A model generated the notes under the pieces. That model was not told the DNA's origin. It saw only the letters and a program-made list of their open reading frames with translations, and made no database searches. From contig NZ_BKAU01000004.1 in NCBI RefSeq assembly GCF_007992715.1, positions 372,001 to 436,000 of the forward strand: a DNA stretch of 64,000 nt, in the 5' to 3' direction. The stretch is from Chitinophaga cymbidii. GTDB taxonomy: Bacteria; Bacteroidota; Bacteroidia; Chitinophagales; Chitinophagaceae. Shown piece after piece: positions 23,838 through 33,219 of this stretch. The position numbers and the translations under genes are program-made. Within the stretch, counting starts at the first letter, position 1. Each line of letters starts with the position of its first letter.

Positions 23838-26016
23838 ATGCGGTGGTGTTCGCTTCCTTGCCGCGGAAGAGCGTGATCTTTTCCAGCACATCCTTTTCCC
23901 GGAAGGGTTTCAGGATGTAACCGTTCATGCCGGCGGCCATGTAGGTGTCCAGGTCTTCTTTCACCACGTTACCGGTAATGGCGAGAATAGGCAGGGATGC
24001 TTTTTTCGGGTCGGCCAGCCGGCGGATGTGACGGGCAAGTGCGAGGCCGTCCATCACGGGCATCTGGATGTCTGTAAGGATGATATCAAAATCATGTTGT
24101 TCAAGCAGCTCGAGGGCTTCCCGGCCGTCGGCAGCGGAGCGGAAGTCGACTTTTATTTTTTTCAGGATCAGTTCCAGCAGTCTGCGGTTAAGGGTATTGT
24201 CATCCGCCAGCAGCACCTGCGAAACCTTAGGCATCACGGCCGTGGGAGCTGTTTTGCCGGCAACAGGCGCCGTCTGCGGGGCCGCGGGTTTGTAGGGGAT
24301 GGAGAAACGGAAGGACGATCCCTTTCCGGGCGTACTGTTCACCTGCACGGTGCCACCGTGCAGATCGATGATCCGCTTCACGATGGTCAGTCCAAGTCCT
24401 GTTCCTTCCGCTTTCGCGCTGTTGGACGCTGCCTGTGTAAATTCTTCGAAGATGAAGGGAAGATATTTCTTTTCTATGCCGATGCCGGTGTCTGTAACGG
24501 TTACGTCCAGCAGCAGCTTTTCTTTTTCGGGGCGCAGGCTGGCGTCTATGGTTACGCCGCCTTTGCTGGTAAACTTGATGGCATTGCCGGCGAGGTTGAA
24601 CAGTATTTGTTTGAGACGGAACACATCGCCGTTCACCAGGGTGTCTTTGGAGAAATCGTACCGGGTCTGCAGCAGGATGCCTTTTTCGGCGGCTTTTACG
24701 GAAAGCCCCTTGGTGATGCCGTCCAGTATTTTTCCGGGTGAAAAAGGCTTCAGTTCCAGCGTGAGCTTGTTCTCTTCCAGTTTGGAAAAGTCCAGCACAT
24801 TGTTCACGACGGACAGCAGCATGTTGGCGGAGAGGTTGATGGCGTCTACGTATTCGGACTGCTCGCCATCCAGCCGCGTTTTACCAAGTTGCTCGGAGAA
24901 GCCGATCACGGAGCTGAGCGGTGTTCTGATCTCGTGGCTCATGCTGGCCACAAATTCGCTTTTCAGTTTCGAGAAGTGGTCGGCATGATGGCGGGCGCTG
25001 TTGAGATGTACGCCGGTGCGGTAGTTGTACCACAGCAGGATGAGGATAGCAATGCTCAATCCGGCGATGAACAGGAGAATGTACAGCGTGTCCGAATTAA
25101 GATCATTCAGCTTCAGGCCGATGTCGTCCCTGAGCGCCAGCTGCTTCTGATGCGCGGCATTCACTTCTTCATCCTTCAGCAGGTTCAGGTTGCTTAACAA
25201 TGTTTTTAAAAGCCTGTCATTGGAGATGACCATTTCGTATTCTTTCCGGTTCAGGCGGGCATGGCCTTCGGATATCCGGCGGAAAGCTTCGTTATAATAT
25301 TCGTTGATCTTTTTAAGCTGCTGCCGGTTATACTGTTCCGCTTCAGCGGAATTGTCCGCAGAGATGATGGTTTTCACCACCTGGCTGCTGGTGGCGGTAT
25401 CTTTTCGTTCCTTGTTGGATATGGCGTCCGCGATGCGGCCGAAGAGCTTCTTTCTTTTGGCGGGTTGTGTTTCAGTGCGGGAAGTGATCGAATCCACTCT
25501 CACCTGTTGCGTAAAAAGGCTTGCTGTGGCGGGTTGGGGGATCGTCCATTCCCGGGTGCTGTCCCATTCCTTGTTGATGGTCATCAATGAATCCATCATG
25601 GAGCGTACGCTGATGTAAATGCCGGTCTTGCGTGTTTTGTCCGCCAGCAGTCCTTTCAGATTGCCTTCGCGGCGGTCGCGGTCCTCAAGGGAATCCAGTT
25701 CCGCCGCTGCGTTGCTCAGCGCGGCGATATACTGGTTCAGGTGTTCCTTCTCGTAGGTAAGGGTAAAAAGGCGGAAATGGTTTTCCGCGGCATACATATT
25801 CTGGATGGCATTGTCGATCTGCTCTACTTCTCCGCGCACGTCCGTCAGCTCCATCACCGCATCGTTCAATTGCTTGAAGCGGTGCTGCTTGTAGTAGCTG
25901 ATGACCACCAGGCCGACGAGCAGCAATACCAGTATCGCCAGCAGCACGTACCTGTACAGGAGGTGCCGGTTACCGGATTGCATGCGCAAGTTGGATTGTA
26001 GCGGTGTAAGGTCCAT
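23836..26016 (-). CDS. Hybrid sensor histidine kinase with receiver domain
   Basis: A 726-residue membrane sensor kinase. One membrane helix lies at about 22-41 (RYVLLAILVLLLVGLVVIS) and a second at about 310-330 (LYILLFIAGLSIAILILLWY). They enclose a largely helical periplasmic domain of about 265 residues that I do not recognise. The HisKA domain carries His361 (SMSHEIRTPLSSVIGFSEQL). The ATPase domain has the N box (NLAGNAIKFTSKGG), G1 (DTGIGI) and G2 (GTGLGLTIVKRI). A Pro/Ala linker (575-598) leads to the receiver with phospho-acceptor Asp649 (IILTDIQMPVMDG) and a conserved late Lys (ILKPF). No DNA-binding output domain and no adjacent regulator gene are present, so the phosphorelay partner is elsewhere. 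Confidence 0.95.
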   Translation of the reverse strand: MDLTPLQSNLRMQSGNRHLLYRYVLLAILVLLLVGLVVISYYKQHRFKQLNDAVMELTDVRGEVEQIDNAIQNMYAAENHFRLFTLTYEKEHLNQYIAALSNAAAELDSLEDRDRREGNLKGLLADKTRKTGIYISVRSMMDSLMTINKEWDSTREWTIPQPATASLFTQQVRVDSITSRTETQPAKRKKLFGRIADAISNKERKDTATSSQVVKTIISADNSAEAEQYNRQQLKKINEYYNEAFRRISEGHARLNRKEYEMVISNDRLLKTLLSNLNLLKDEEVNAAHQKQLALRDDIGLKLNDLNSDTLYILLFIAGLSIAILILLWYNYRTGVHLNSARHHADHFSKLKSEFVASMSHEIRTPLSSVIGFSEQLGKTRLDGEQSEYVDAINLSANMLLSVVNNVLDFSKLEENKLTLELKPFSPGKILDGITKGLSVKAAEKGILLQTRYDFSKDTLVNGDVFRLKQILFNLAGNAIKFTSKGGVTIDASLRPEKEKLLLDVTVTDTGIGIEKKYLPFIFEEFTQAASNSAKAEGTGLGLTIVKRIIDLHGGTVQVNSTPGKGSSFRFSIPYKPAAPQTAPVAGKTAPTAVMPKVSQVLLADDNTLNRRLLELILKKIKVDFRSAADGREALELLEQHDFDIILTDIQMPVMDGLALARHIRRLADPKKASLPILAITGNVVKEDLDTYMAAGMNGYILKPFREKDVLEKITLFRGKEANTTA

Positions 26017-26159
26017 TATTGGAATAAGTAGATGTATTAATTTTTATACGCCGGTGGACGGCGACAGGTAACATATCGGGAAGGGGGCAAGATACGAAAT
26101 AAAACGGAAGGAAGAGGAATTACCGGGACCAGTGGAGGGCCCCGGTAAAGCATACACTA

Positions 26160-26684
26160 TCAATGTCCTTTTCCGCCGCCGCCGCTAAGCTGCATGCGGA
26201 GGTTCTGAATATCACGGTCAAACAGGTACAGGCCGCTTTTGTCTTCCCCGATCAGTTCCAGCTTTTCGTTGAGCGTACGGGCGAGCCTTTCTTCCTCGAT
26301 CTGCTCGGAAACGTACCATTGCAGGAAGTTATGCGTAGCATAGTCCTTTTCCTGCAGCGCCATATGCACGAGGTCGTTGATGCTTTCAGACACTTTGATC
26401 TCGTGCTGGAGGAATTCCTCGAACACTCTTTTGAGCGACTGGAAGGTGATGATGGGCTGACCCAGGTGCGGCACGATGCCGAAGCCTCCGCGCTCGTTCA
26501 CGAACTTGATCAGTTTAAGCATGTGCACTCTTTCTTCATCTGACTGGATGTAGAAAAATTCGGACACGCCCTGCAGGCCGGGCTGGATGTCTGCCCATGA
26601 GGCCATGGCAAGATATGCCTGGGATGAGGCGGCTTCCAGGGCTACCTGGGCGTTCAGCGCTTCTTGGATCGTTTTACTAAGCAT
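26160..26684 (-). CDS. Ferritin (non-heme)
   Basis: A 174-residue iron-storage ferritin of the bacterial FtnA type. Ferroxidase-site ligands are visible: Glu17 (VALEAASSQAYLAM), Glu50 and His54 (SDEERVHM), a Glu near 95 (LQHEIK), and Gln128/Glu131 (YVSEQIEEERLA). The four-helix bundle and the short fifth helix fit the usual length. The C-terminal tail GGGGKGH is glycine-rich. It would oxidise Fe(II) and store iron as a mineral in a 24-subunit shell. It lies 34 bp after murI on the same strand; that pairing has no obvious functional meaning. Confidence 0.95.
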   Translation of the reverse strand: MLSKTIQEALNAQVALEAASSQAYLAMASWADIQPGLQGVSEFFYIQSDEERVHMLKLIKFVNERGGFGIVPHLGQPIITFQSLKRVFEEFLQHEIKVSESINDLVHMALQEKDYATHNFLQWYVSEQIEEERLARTLNEKLELIGEDKSGLYLFDRDIQNLRMQLSGGGGKGH

Positions 26685-26718
26685 ATGTTTAAGGTCTGGT
26701 TATAACTAAATATACGAA

Positions 26719-27546
26719 TTATAAGGACAGGTGTTTGCTTTTGACAGGGGCTTCAAAGAAGATGCCGGCCTGCCGGTCGAATGTCTCCGTATCGTCCGTG
26801 GTAAAGAACTCCCGGCTTCCGCCGGTGCTGCATTTCGCCGCCATCTCAGGATGCCTTTCCAGGTAATCGGCCAGGCTTTTCGCGGCAATGCTTCCCTGGG
26901 ACAGCAGCTGCACGTCCGGCGGCAGGTATTGCCGCAACTTTTCGGCCAGCAGGGGGTAGTGCGTACAGCCCAGCACAATGGTGTCGATGTCTTCCGACTG
27001 TACCAGCAGCTGGCGGATGTATTTGCGGATAAAGAAGTCGGCCCCCTCGCTGCTGTACTCATCGTTTTCCACCAGCGGCACCCACATGGGGCACGCCTGC
27101 TGGTAAACGGTCACGTCCGGGAAGAACTTTTCTATTTCAATGGGGTAGCTCTGGGAGTTGACGGTGCCGGCCGTTCCGAAGATGCCCACCTGCCGGCTGC
27201 GCGTGTGTTTACCCACCACTTCCGTGGTAGGGCGGATGATGCCCAGCACGCGGCGGCCGGGATCGATCTTTGGCAGGTCGTTCTGCTGAATGGTGCGCAG
27301 GGCTTTGGCGGATGCGGTATTGCAGGCCAGTATGACCAGGTGGCAGCCCATATTGAACAGGTGCTGCACGCATTCCAGCGTGTAGTGGTACACGGTTTCA
27401 AAGGAGCGGATGCCGTAGGGCGCGCGGCCGTTGTCGCCGAGATATATGTAATCGTACTGCGGCAGTTCCCTGATGATCTCCTTCAGTACCGTTAATCCGC
27501 CGTAGCCGGAATCGAATACGCCTATCGGGCCTTGTTTTTTGTTCAT
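26719..27546 (-). CDS. murI: Glutamate racemase
   Basis: A 275-residue enzyme converting L- to D-glutamate for peptidoglycan. The start at 27546 (MNKKQGPIGVFDSGYGGLTV) puts the family's FDSGYGG motif at residue 11; an upstream ATG at 27582 would add 12 unneeded residues. The two catalytic cysteines occur in LACNTASA and LGCTHYPLL, with the first-strand Asp-Ser (FDSG) and the downstream His (CTHYP). The C-terminal 30 residues (CSTGGSREFFTTDDTETFDR...) match the usual tail. It lies 51 bp after a large FAD dehydrogenase gene and before ferritin. Confidence 0.95.
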   Translation of the reverse strand: MNKKQGPIGVFDSGYGGLTVLKEIIRELPQYDYIYLGDNGRAPYGIRSFETVYHYTLECVQHLFNMGCHLVILACNTASAKALRTIQQNDLPKIDPGRRVLGIIRPTTEVVGKHTRSRQVGIFGTAGTVNSQSYPIEIEKFFPDVTVYQQACPMWVPLVENDEYSSEGADFFIRKYIRQLLVQSEDIDTIVLGCTHYPLLAEKLRQYLPPDVQLLSQGSIAAKSLADYLERHPEMAAKCSTGGSREFFTTDDTETFDRQAGIFFEAPVKSKHLSL

Positions 27547-27597
27547 ACCTGCCAGTTTATAGCGTTGCATGGTGACAGGCAAATGCCGTGCCGCCGG

Positions 27598-30519
27598 TTA
27601 GGCCAATGCATCATACAATATCTCCACCGGGTGCATGGCATGCGCGCCGGTACCGTCTTTGATCTGGTGCCTGCAGCTGGTGCCGGGCGCCGCGATCAGC
27701 GTATCTCCGGCGGCATTGCGCACCGCCGGGAACAGCACCAGTTCGCCGATCTTCATCGATACGTCATAATGTTCCTTTTCATACCCGAAAGAACCCGCCA
27801 TGCCGCAGCAGCCGGAAGGGATCACCTCCACGTTGTAGCCTTCAGGCAGGCTCAGTATCCTTTTGCTGTGCAGTACGCTGGACAGCGCTTTCTGCTGGCA
27901 ATGCCCGTGCAGCTTGATCTGCCGGGGGGCTGCCTTGAACATGCCGCTGTGGATGTTGCCAAGGTCCGCTTCGGTGGACAGGAACTCGTCTATCATATAT
28001 ACATGCTTCGCCAGTTGCTTTGCCGCGTCCCGCAGCGGCTCGCCCACCAGGTCCGGGTACTCGTCCCGGAAACCGAGGATCGCGGAAGGCTCTATGCCCA
28101 CCAGCGGCGTATTGTCGGAAATGATCTCACTGAACAGGCGCACATTCTTCTCCGCGATCACCTTTGCCTTGCGCAGGAAGCCTTTGGACAGCAGGGCGCG
28201 GGCGCTTTCCGGATGTTCCACCGGTATCACCTCATATCCGAGCTTTCGCAGCAGCTGCACGGCTTTGATGCCCACATGCGTATCGTTGTAATTCGTGAAC
28301 TCGTCGCAGAACAGGTACACTTTTCGTTGATGCGTGCCCGTTTGCGGATTTTCTTTCAGCCATTTGCGCAAGGTCTTCCGTTCCAGCGTGGGCATGGAGC
28401 GGTCAGGCGCAAAGCCGGAGAATTTCTTGATAAGCCGGGAGGGCGCGGGCTTTTTCACGAGCCAGTTGTAGATGCCGGGCGCTATTGCCGCGAGGCTGGT
28501 CAGCATCCTGAAGTTGCCGATCATCCAGGTGCGGAGGGATACACCGTTGGCATCATAATAATGCTGCAGAAATTCCATCTTCAGCTTGGCCACGTCCACA
28601 TTGGAAGGGCATTCGGATTTACATCCCTTGCAGGCGAGGCAAAGGTCCAGCACATCATAGATCTCCTGGTGATCGAATTTGTTCGCCTTGGTGGAGTGGG
28701 TGAGAAACTCGCGCAGGATATTGGCCCTGGCGCGGGTGGTATCTTTTTCGTTGCGGGTGGCCATGTAGCTGGGGCACATGGTGCCGCCGCTGAGGTGCGT
28801 CTTGCGGCAGTCGCCGGAGCCGTTGCATTGCTCCGCATGCTGCAGGATGGTTTGCTGCGGGAAATGGAAAACGGTCTTCAGGTCCGGCGCTTTTTTGCCC
28901 GGCTCGTACCGCAGCATGCTGTTCATGGACGGCGTGTCCACGATCTTGTGCGGGTTGAAGATGTTCTCCGGGTCCCAGGTATATTTGACTTCCTTCAGCA
29001 GCGCGTAGTTCTTCGGGCCGATCATCTGCTGGATGAACTCGCCCCGCAGGCGGCCGTCGCCGTGCTCGCCGCTGAGGGAGCCGTTGTATTTTTTTACGAG
29101 GGTGGCTATTTCCTGCGCGATGATGCGGAACAGCTCGTTGCCTTCTTTTGTTTTCAGGTTGATGATGGGGCGGAGGTGTATTTCGCCGCTGCCCGCGTGG
29201 GCGTAGTGTACGGAAAACAGGTCGTATTTCTGCAGTATCCGGTTGAAGTCCGCAATATATGCCGGAAGGTCTTCCACGGCCACGGCGGTATCTTCGATCA
29301 CGGGCACTGCCTTTTCATCGCCGGGGAGGTTGCTGAGCAGGCCGAGGCCCGCTTTGCGGAGGGTCCAGATCTTTTTGGTGTCGTCGCCGAACAGGAGCGG
29401 GAAGTGGTACCCCAGGCCCGCCGCCTGCAGCTCCGCCTGCAATTGCTCCGCCACCGCGGTGATCTCTTCCCGCGTATTCCGGCAGAACTCCACCACCAGG
29501 ATGGCGCCGGGATCGCCCTGCACGAAGAAGCGGTTCTTGCGCTGTTCGATATTATCTTTTGTGCATTCCAGGATGAAATGGTCGATCAGCTCGCTGGCGC
29601 TTGGTTTGTAGCGCATGGCGATGATGTTGGCGCGCAGCGATTCGTCGATCGTATTGAAATGTATGCAAAGCAGTCCCGTTTCCTTTGGCGGAAGCGGGGA
29701 TATGTTCAGCTTGATCTCGGTGAGGAAGGCGAGCGTGCCTTCAGACCCGGCGATCAGCTTGCAGAAATTGAAGTCTTCGCGGCCGTAGGTGAACGGTGCC
29801 GTTTCCAGCAGCAGGTCTATCGCGTAGCCGGTATTGCGGCGGAGGATCTCCGGCTTGGGGAATTGTTTGCGGATCTCCTGCTGGTTGTCCGCATTGCTGA
29901 GCAATGTGCGGATCTGTTGATAGACCGCTGTTTCCAGCCTGCCGTCGTTGGCTTCGCATTTGGCATGGAAGGCTTCGGGGCTGAGGGTTTCGAACACGGC
30001 TTCCGAGCCGTCGCTGAGCAGGGCTTTCACGGAAAGCAGGTGCTCGCGGGTGCTGCCGTACACCACGGAGTTGGAGCCGCAGGAGTTATTGCCGACCATT
30101 CCGCCGATCATGGCGCGGTTGGCGGTGGAGGTCTCCGGCCCGAAATAGAACCCGTATGGCTTCAGGAAAAGGTTCAGCTCGTCGCGGATCACGCCGGGCT
30201 GCACCCGTACCCATTTTTCTTCCGTATTGATCTCCAGTATGCGGGTGAAGGTCCGCGAAACGTCTACGATAATGCCGTTGCCCACCACCTGTCCGGCCAG
30301 CGAGGTGCCCGCCGTGCGGGGAATGAGCGAGGTCTTGTGCGCACGGGCAAAACGGATCAGTGTCTGAATATCTTCTTCATCCTCCGGGATGGCCACCGCC
30401 AGGGGCATCTCCCGGTAGGCGGATGCATCTGTGGCATAGAGGGTACGCATGGTATCATCGAAATACAACACGCCTTTAAGAGTCTGGCCGAGTTGCATCA
30501 GCATTTCACGCTTGATCAT
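27598..30519 (-). CDS. FAD-linked oxidase/Fe-S dehydrogenase (D-2-hydroxyacid type, fused)
   Basis: A 973-residue fusion. Residues about 35-270 are the FAD-binding type 4 (PCMH) domain (SLIPRTAGTSLAGQVVGNGI, MIGGMVGNNSCGSNSVVYG). Residues about 280-530 are the FAD-oxidase C-terminal domain (HYAHAGSGEIHLRP, GSLSGEHGDGRLRG). An iron-sulfur part follows (CNGSGDCRK...MCPSY and CLACKGCKSECPSNVD), then a CCG-type cysteine-rich domain (GHCQQKALSS, IPSGCCGMAGSFGYEKEHY). This is the architecture of the YdiJ/glycolate- or D-lactate-dehydrogenase-like enzymes that pass electrons from a 2-hydroxy acid to the respiratory chain. The exact substrate cannot be told. It starts 29 bp after the DUF72 gene. Confidence 0.92.
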   Translation of the reverse strand: MIKREMLMQLGQTLKGVLYFDDTMRTLYATDASAYREMPLAVAIPEDEEDIQTLIRFARAHKTSLIPRTAGTSLAGQVVGNGIIVDVSRTFTRILEINTEEKWVRVQPGVIRDELNLFLKPYGFYFGPETSTANRAMIGGMVGNNSCGSNSVVYGSTREHLLSVKALLSDGSEAVFETLSPEAFHAKCEANDGRLETAVYQQIRTLLSNADNQQEIRKQFPKPEILRRNTGYAIDLLLETAPFTYGREDFNFCKLIAGSEGTLAFLTEIKLNISPLPPKETGLLCIHFNTIDESLRANIIAMRYKPSASELIDHFILECTKDNIEQRKNRFFVQGDPGAILVVEFCRNTREEITAVAEQLQAELQAAGLGYHFPLLFGDDTKKIWTLRKAGLGLLSNLPGDEKAVPVIEDTAVAVEDLPAYIADFNRILQKYDLFSVHYAHAGSGEIHLRPIINLKTKEGNELFRIIAQEIATLVKKYNGSLSGEHGDGRLRGEFIQQMIGPKNYALLKEVKYTWDPENIFNPHKIVDTPSMNSMLRYEPGKKAPDLKTVFHFPQQTILQHAEQCNGSGDCRKTHLSGGTMCPSYMATRNEKDTTRARANILREFLTHSTKANKFDHQEIYDVLDLCLACKGCKSECPSNVDVAKLKMEFLQHYYDANGVSLRTWMIGNFRMLTSLAAIAPGIYNWLVKKPAPSRLIKKFSGFAPDRSMPTLERKTLRKWLKENPQTGTHQRKVYLFCDEFTNYNDTHVGIKAVQLLRKLGYEVIPVEHPESARALLSKGFLRKAKVIAEKNVRLFSEIISDNTPLVGIEPSAILGFRDEYPDLVGEPLRDAAKQLAKHVYMIDEFLSTEADLGNIHSGMFKAAPRQIKLHGHCQQKALSSVLHSKRILSLPEGYNVEVIPSGCCGMAGSFGYEKEHYDVSMKIGELVLFPAVRNAAGDTLIAAPGTSCRHQIKDGTGAHAMHPVEILYDALA

Positions 30520-30548
30520 GCCGCGAAATTAATACTTAACCGGGATTG

Positions 30549-31454
30549 TTAAAAGAGGGTATTGCCGGAGGGCTGTCCGGGGAACGGCACTTTTATCCCG
30601 CAAACCGCTTCCAGCCTGTCTGCGAGGTAAGCGCTCAATTCGGGCTCGGTGGTTTCGTCCGGCATGTGCATGAAGAACCAGGCGGTTTCCAGCCCGTGGT
30701 CCATCCAGAATTTAACCCGGTTCAGCCAGTCGTCGATGCGGGTGTAGTCGGTGGGGTGGAGGTGGTTGCCGACGTAACGGATGAATGTCCGCGGCACCGG
30801 CAGGTGCATGTGCACAATGTCCCGCCGCCCGGCCGTGTCCGTGATCACAGCGCCCATGTTCAGGTTACGCAGGGTGGTGAACAGTTCCTGGCTGTGGTGG
30901 GGATCGCTGAACCAGTCGGGGTGCCGTACCTCCACAAAGAATTCCAGGTCTACCGGCAATGAGGCGAGGTAATTGAACAGGTTGCTTTTGCGGGAGGGGC
31001 CGTAGCTTTCGCTCAGCTGCAAAAAGATCGGGCCGAGATGCTCTTCAAATTCCACCACGCCTTCGAGGAACGCGGCCGTCAGGTCCATAGCGTTCACCAG
31101 GTTGCTGTAGTGGCTGATGGCCTGGGGGATCTTGGGGCAGAACAGGAAGTCCTGGCCCTTTACCTTTTCCTTCCATTTACGGATGGTATCCGGGCCGTAG
31201 ATCCGGTAGTGGGTGGCATTCAGCTCGATGCTGTTGTAGACTTTGGCGTATTGGGTGAGGAAATCCTTTTCCTTCGTGCCTTTCGGGAAAACGCTGCCCA
31301 CCCATTCCTTGCGGTTCCAGCTGGTGCAGCCGAGCCGGAAACCGGGCTGCTTCACAGGTTTGCCTTTTAATGCGCCTTTATTGAAAGCCGGCTCCGCGGG
31401 AAGCTTGAAGTCGATGTCGTTCAAAATGGATGGGTCTGTTCTTCCGAATTGCAT
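30549..31454 (-). CDS. DUF72 (YecE-like) protein
   Basis: A 301-residue protein of the DUF72/YecE family, a TIM-barrel-like fold of unknown biochemical role. The diagnostic block is FRLGCTSWNRKEWVGSVFP, followed by FLTQYAKVYNSIELNATHY, DFLFCPKIPQAISHYSNL, LEFFVEVRHPDWFSD and AVITDTAGRRD. The C-terminal half keeps the family's YVRYHG-like region in altered form (IRYVGNHLHPTDYTRID) and ends with HMPDETTEPELSAYLADRL. It is the first gene of a minus-strand run leading to the FAD dehydrogenase and murI. I see no catalytic clue beyond the family. Confidence 0.92.
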   Translation of the reverse strand: MQFGRTDPSILNDIDFKLPAEPAFNKGALKGKPVKQPGFRLGCTSWNRKEWVGSVFPKGTKEKDFLTQYAKVYNSIELNATHYRIYGPDTIRKWKEKVKGQDFLFCPKIPQAISHYSNLVNAMDLTAAFLEGVVEFEEHLGPIFLQLSESYGPSRKSNLFNYLASLPVDLEFFVEVRHPDWFSDPHHSQELFTTLRNLNMGAVITDTAGRRDIVHMHLPVPRTFIRYVGNHLHPTDYTRIDDWLNRVKFWMDHGLETAWFFMHMPDETTEPELSAYLADRLEAVCGIKVPFPGQPSGNTLF

Positions 31455-31793
31455 GGTGAAAAGGTAATAAAAAAAGAAAAACCGGATTTTATGAAGATAT
31501 GAACAAGCAGGTTTAATAGTATTTTATCTTATGGTACCGGAGGTGTACCGGGTAAGGCCGGGAAACGGCCATGGTCGCCGAAGGAACAGGCCGGGCAAGG
31601 TGGAGGTGAGGTGGACTTGAGGTGGACTTGATCTGCCGTTAAAAAAGTGAATATCCTATCAGGCCGGGGTCTTATACTGAAAAAACTTTGCAGCCCATCC
31701 GGTTCCGGCCACCATTCCATATTCCAACGTCATCCCACTTTTTTACTTTTTATTTTTAAGTTTTAGTCTTAATTTATAAGCAATTACATCAGC
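31455..31793. promoter_or_regulatory. Divergent intergenic region between DUF72 gene and glgA
   Basis: A 339-bp stretch without a supported gene. Its centre is GC-rich (31535-31620) and contains an 11-bp tandem repeat, AGGTGGACTTG twice (31609-31619 and 31620-31630). The right 60 bp is AT-rich and contains TAAGTTTT (31757-31764), one mismatch from TAnnTTTG, 30 bp before the glgA start. No RNA structure is evident. Confidence 0.4.
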
Positions 31794-33209
31794 ATGGAGA
31801 TTTTACACGTGAGCGCGGAGTGTTACCCGGTGGCAAAAGTGGGCGGTCTGGGAGATGTGGTGGGTGCCTTGCCGAAATATCAGCAGTCAGCCGGCGCCAT
31901 TGCCAAAGTGGTGATGCCGGCCTACAACACCGCTTTCAGGGAAAAGCATTCTTACGAGATCGTGCACCAGGGCGGTTTGTGGCTCGGGCACGACTGGTAC
32001 CATTTTAATGTCTGGAAAGAAAGTACGAACGAGCTGGGTTTTGATCTTTACCAGGTGGATATCCCCGGTCTGCTGGACACGCCCGGCGTTTACGGCTATC
32101 CTAATGACACAGAGCGTTTCCTGGCCTTCCAGGTGGCGGTGCTGGACTGGCTGAATGAATGGCAGCACCAGCCGGACGTGATCCATTGCCATGACCATCA
32201 TACCGGTATGATCCCATTCCTGCTGCGTTTCGGTTACAAATACAGCCGGCTGAAGCATATCGCCACCGTTATCACCATTCACAACGCGCAGTACCAGGGG
32301 CAATTTGGCTGGGACAAATTATACCTCATCCCGTCTTTCGACCTGTGGAAAAGCGGCATGCTGGACTGGAACGGCGCCATCAACCCGCTGGCGGCCGCCA
32401 TCAAGTGCGCCTGGAAAGTGAACACTGTATCGCCCAATTATATGGAAGAGCTGTTCCGGTCCGCCAACGGGCTGGAAGGCTTGCTGAACGCGGAGCGCGG
32501 CAAAGCCACGGGCATCCTGAACGGCATCGACGATAAAGTGTGGGACCCGGCAACGGATGAAATGATCCCCGCGAAATACGGCCTGAAAGACGTTACCAAA
32601 GGAAAGAAAGCGAACAAAGAGCAGCTGTGCAAAACCTTTGAGCTGGACCCCTCGCTGCCGCTGTTCGTGTTCATCGGCCGGCTGGTGGGCGACAAGGGAG
32701 CGGACCTTCTGCCGGAGATCATCGGCAGATCGCTGTACGAGCATCCCGGCGAGCTGAATTTCCTCATTCTGGGTAGCGGTGACGCACATACGGAGTGGCG
32801 GTTGCAGCAGGCCCGTCAATATGCAGGAGAACACTTTAACGTCTTTATCGGTTATAATGAAGCGCTTTCGCATCAGATGTATGCCGGTGCGGACTTTCTG
32901 CTGATGCCTTCCAGGGTGGAGCCCTGCGGCCTCAATCAGCTGTATGCCCTGCGTTACGGCACCGTTCCGCTGGTGCGCGTTACCGGCGGGCTGAAAGACA
33001 CGGTGACCGATTTCGGCGACCCCGGCGGCTTCGGCATCCGCTTTTTACATGCTTCCACCGGCGATGTGTGCCACGCCATCGGCCGGGCACTGGAATTGTA
33101 CAGGAGCAAAGTAAAATTTTCGAACATCAGAAAAACAATCATGCAGCTGGATCATTCCTGGGATAAAGCAGCGCAATCTTACATAGATCTTTATACCAGC
33201 CTAAAGTAA
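31794..33209 (+). CDS. glgA: Glycogen synthase (GT5)
   Basis: A 471-residue GT5 synthase that extends alpha-1,4-glucan from ADP-glucose. The N-terminus has the substrate loop AKVGGLGDVVGALP. The C-terminal Rossmann domain shows FIGRLVGDKGADLLPEII, FIGYNEALSHQMYAGADFLLMPSRVEPCGLNQLYALRYGTVPLVR and TGGLKDTV, all typical. The length is normal. glgC follows after 10 bp, so both enzymes of the ADP-glucose route are co-transcribed. No branching enzyme (GlgB) or debranching enzyme is in the window. Instead a GH130 gene and two GT4 genes follow, which makes the context unusual. Confidence 0.96.
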   Translation: MEILHVSAECYPVAKVGGLGDVVGALPKYQQSAGAIAKVVMPAYNTAFREKHSYEIVHQGGLWLGHDWYHFNVWKESTNELGFDLYQVDIPGLLDTPGVYGYPNDTERFLAFQVAVLDWLNEWQHQPDVIHCHDHHTGMIPFLLRFGYKYSRLKHIATVITIHNAQYQGQFGWDKLYLIPSFDLWKSGMLDWNGAINPLAAAIKCAWKVNTVSPNYMEELFRSANGLEGLLNAERGKATGILNGIDDKVWDPATDEMIPAKYGLKDVTKGKKANKEQLCKTFELDPSLPLFVFIGRLVGDKGADLLPEIIGRSLYEHPGELNFLILGSGDAHTEWRLQQARQYAGEHFNVFIGYNEALSHQMYAGADFLLMPSRVEPCGLNQLYALRYGTVPLVRVTGGLKDTVTDFGDPGGFGIRFLHASTGDVCHAIGRALELYRSKVKFSNIRKTIMQLDHSWDKAAQSYIDLYTSLK

Positions 33210-33219
33210 ATCTTACGTT

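Noticed and set aside
27532..30552. Open reading frame of about 1000 codons on the plus strand opposite the FAD dehydrogenase
   Set aside because: Shadow caused by GC-rich codon use; no domain, signal or start site, while the minus strand has clear FAD and Fe-S motifs.
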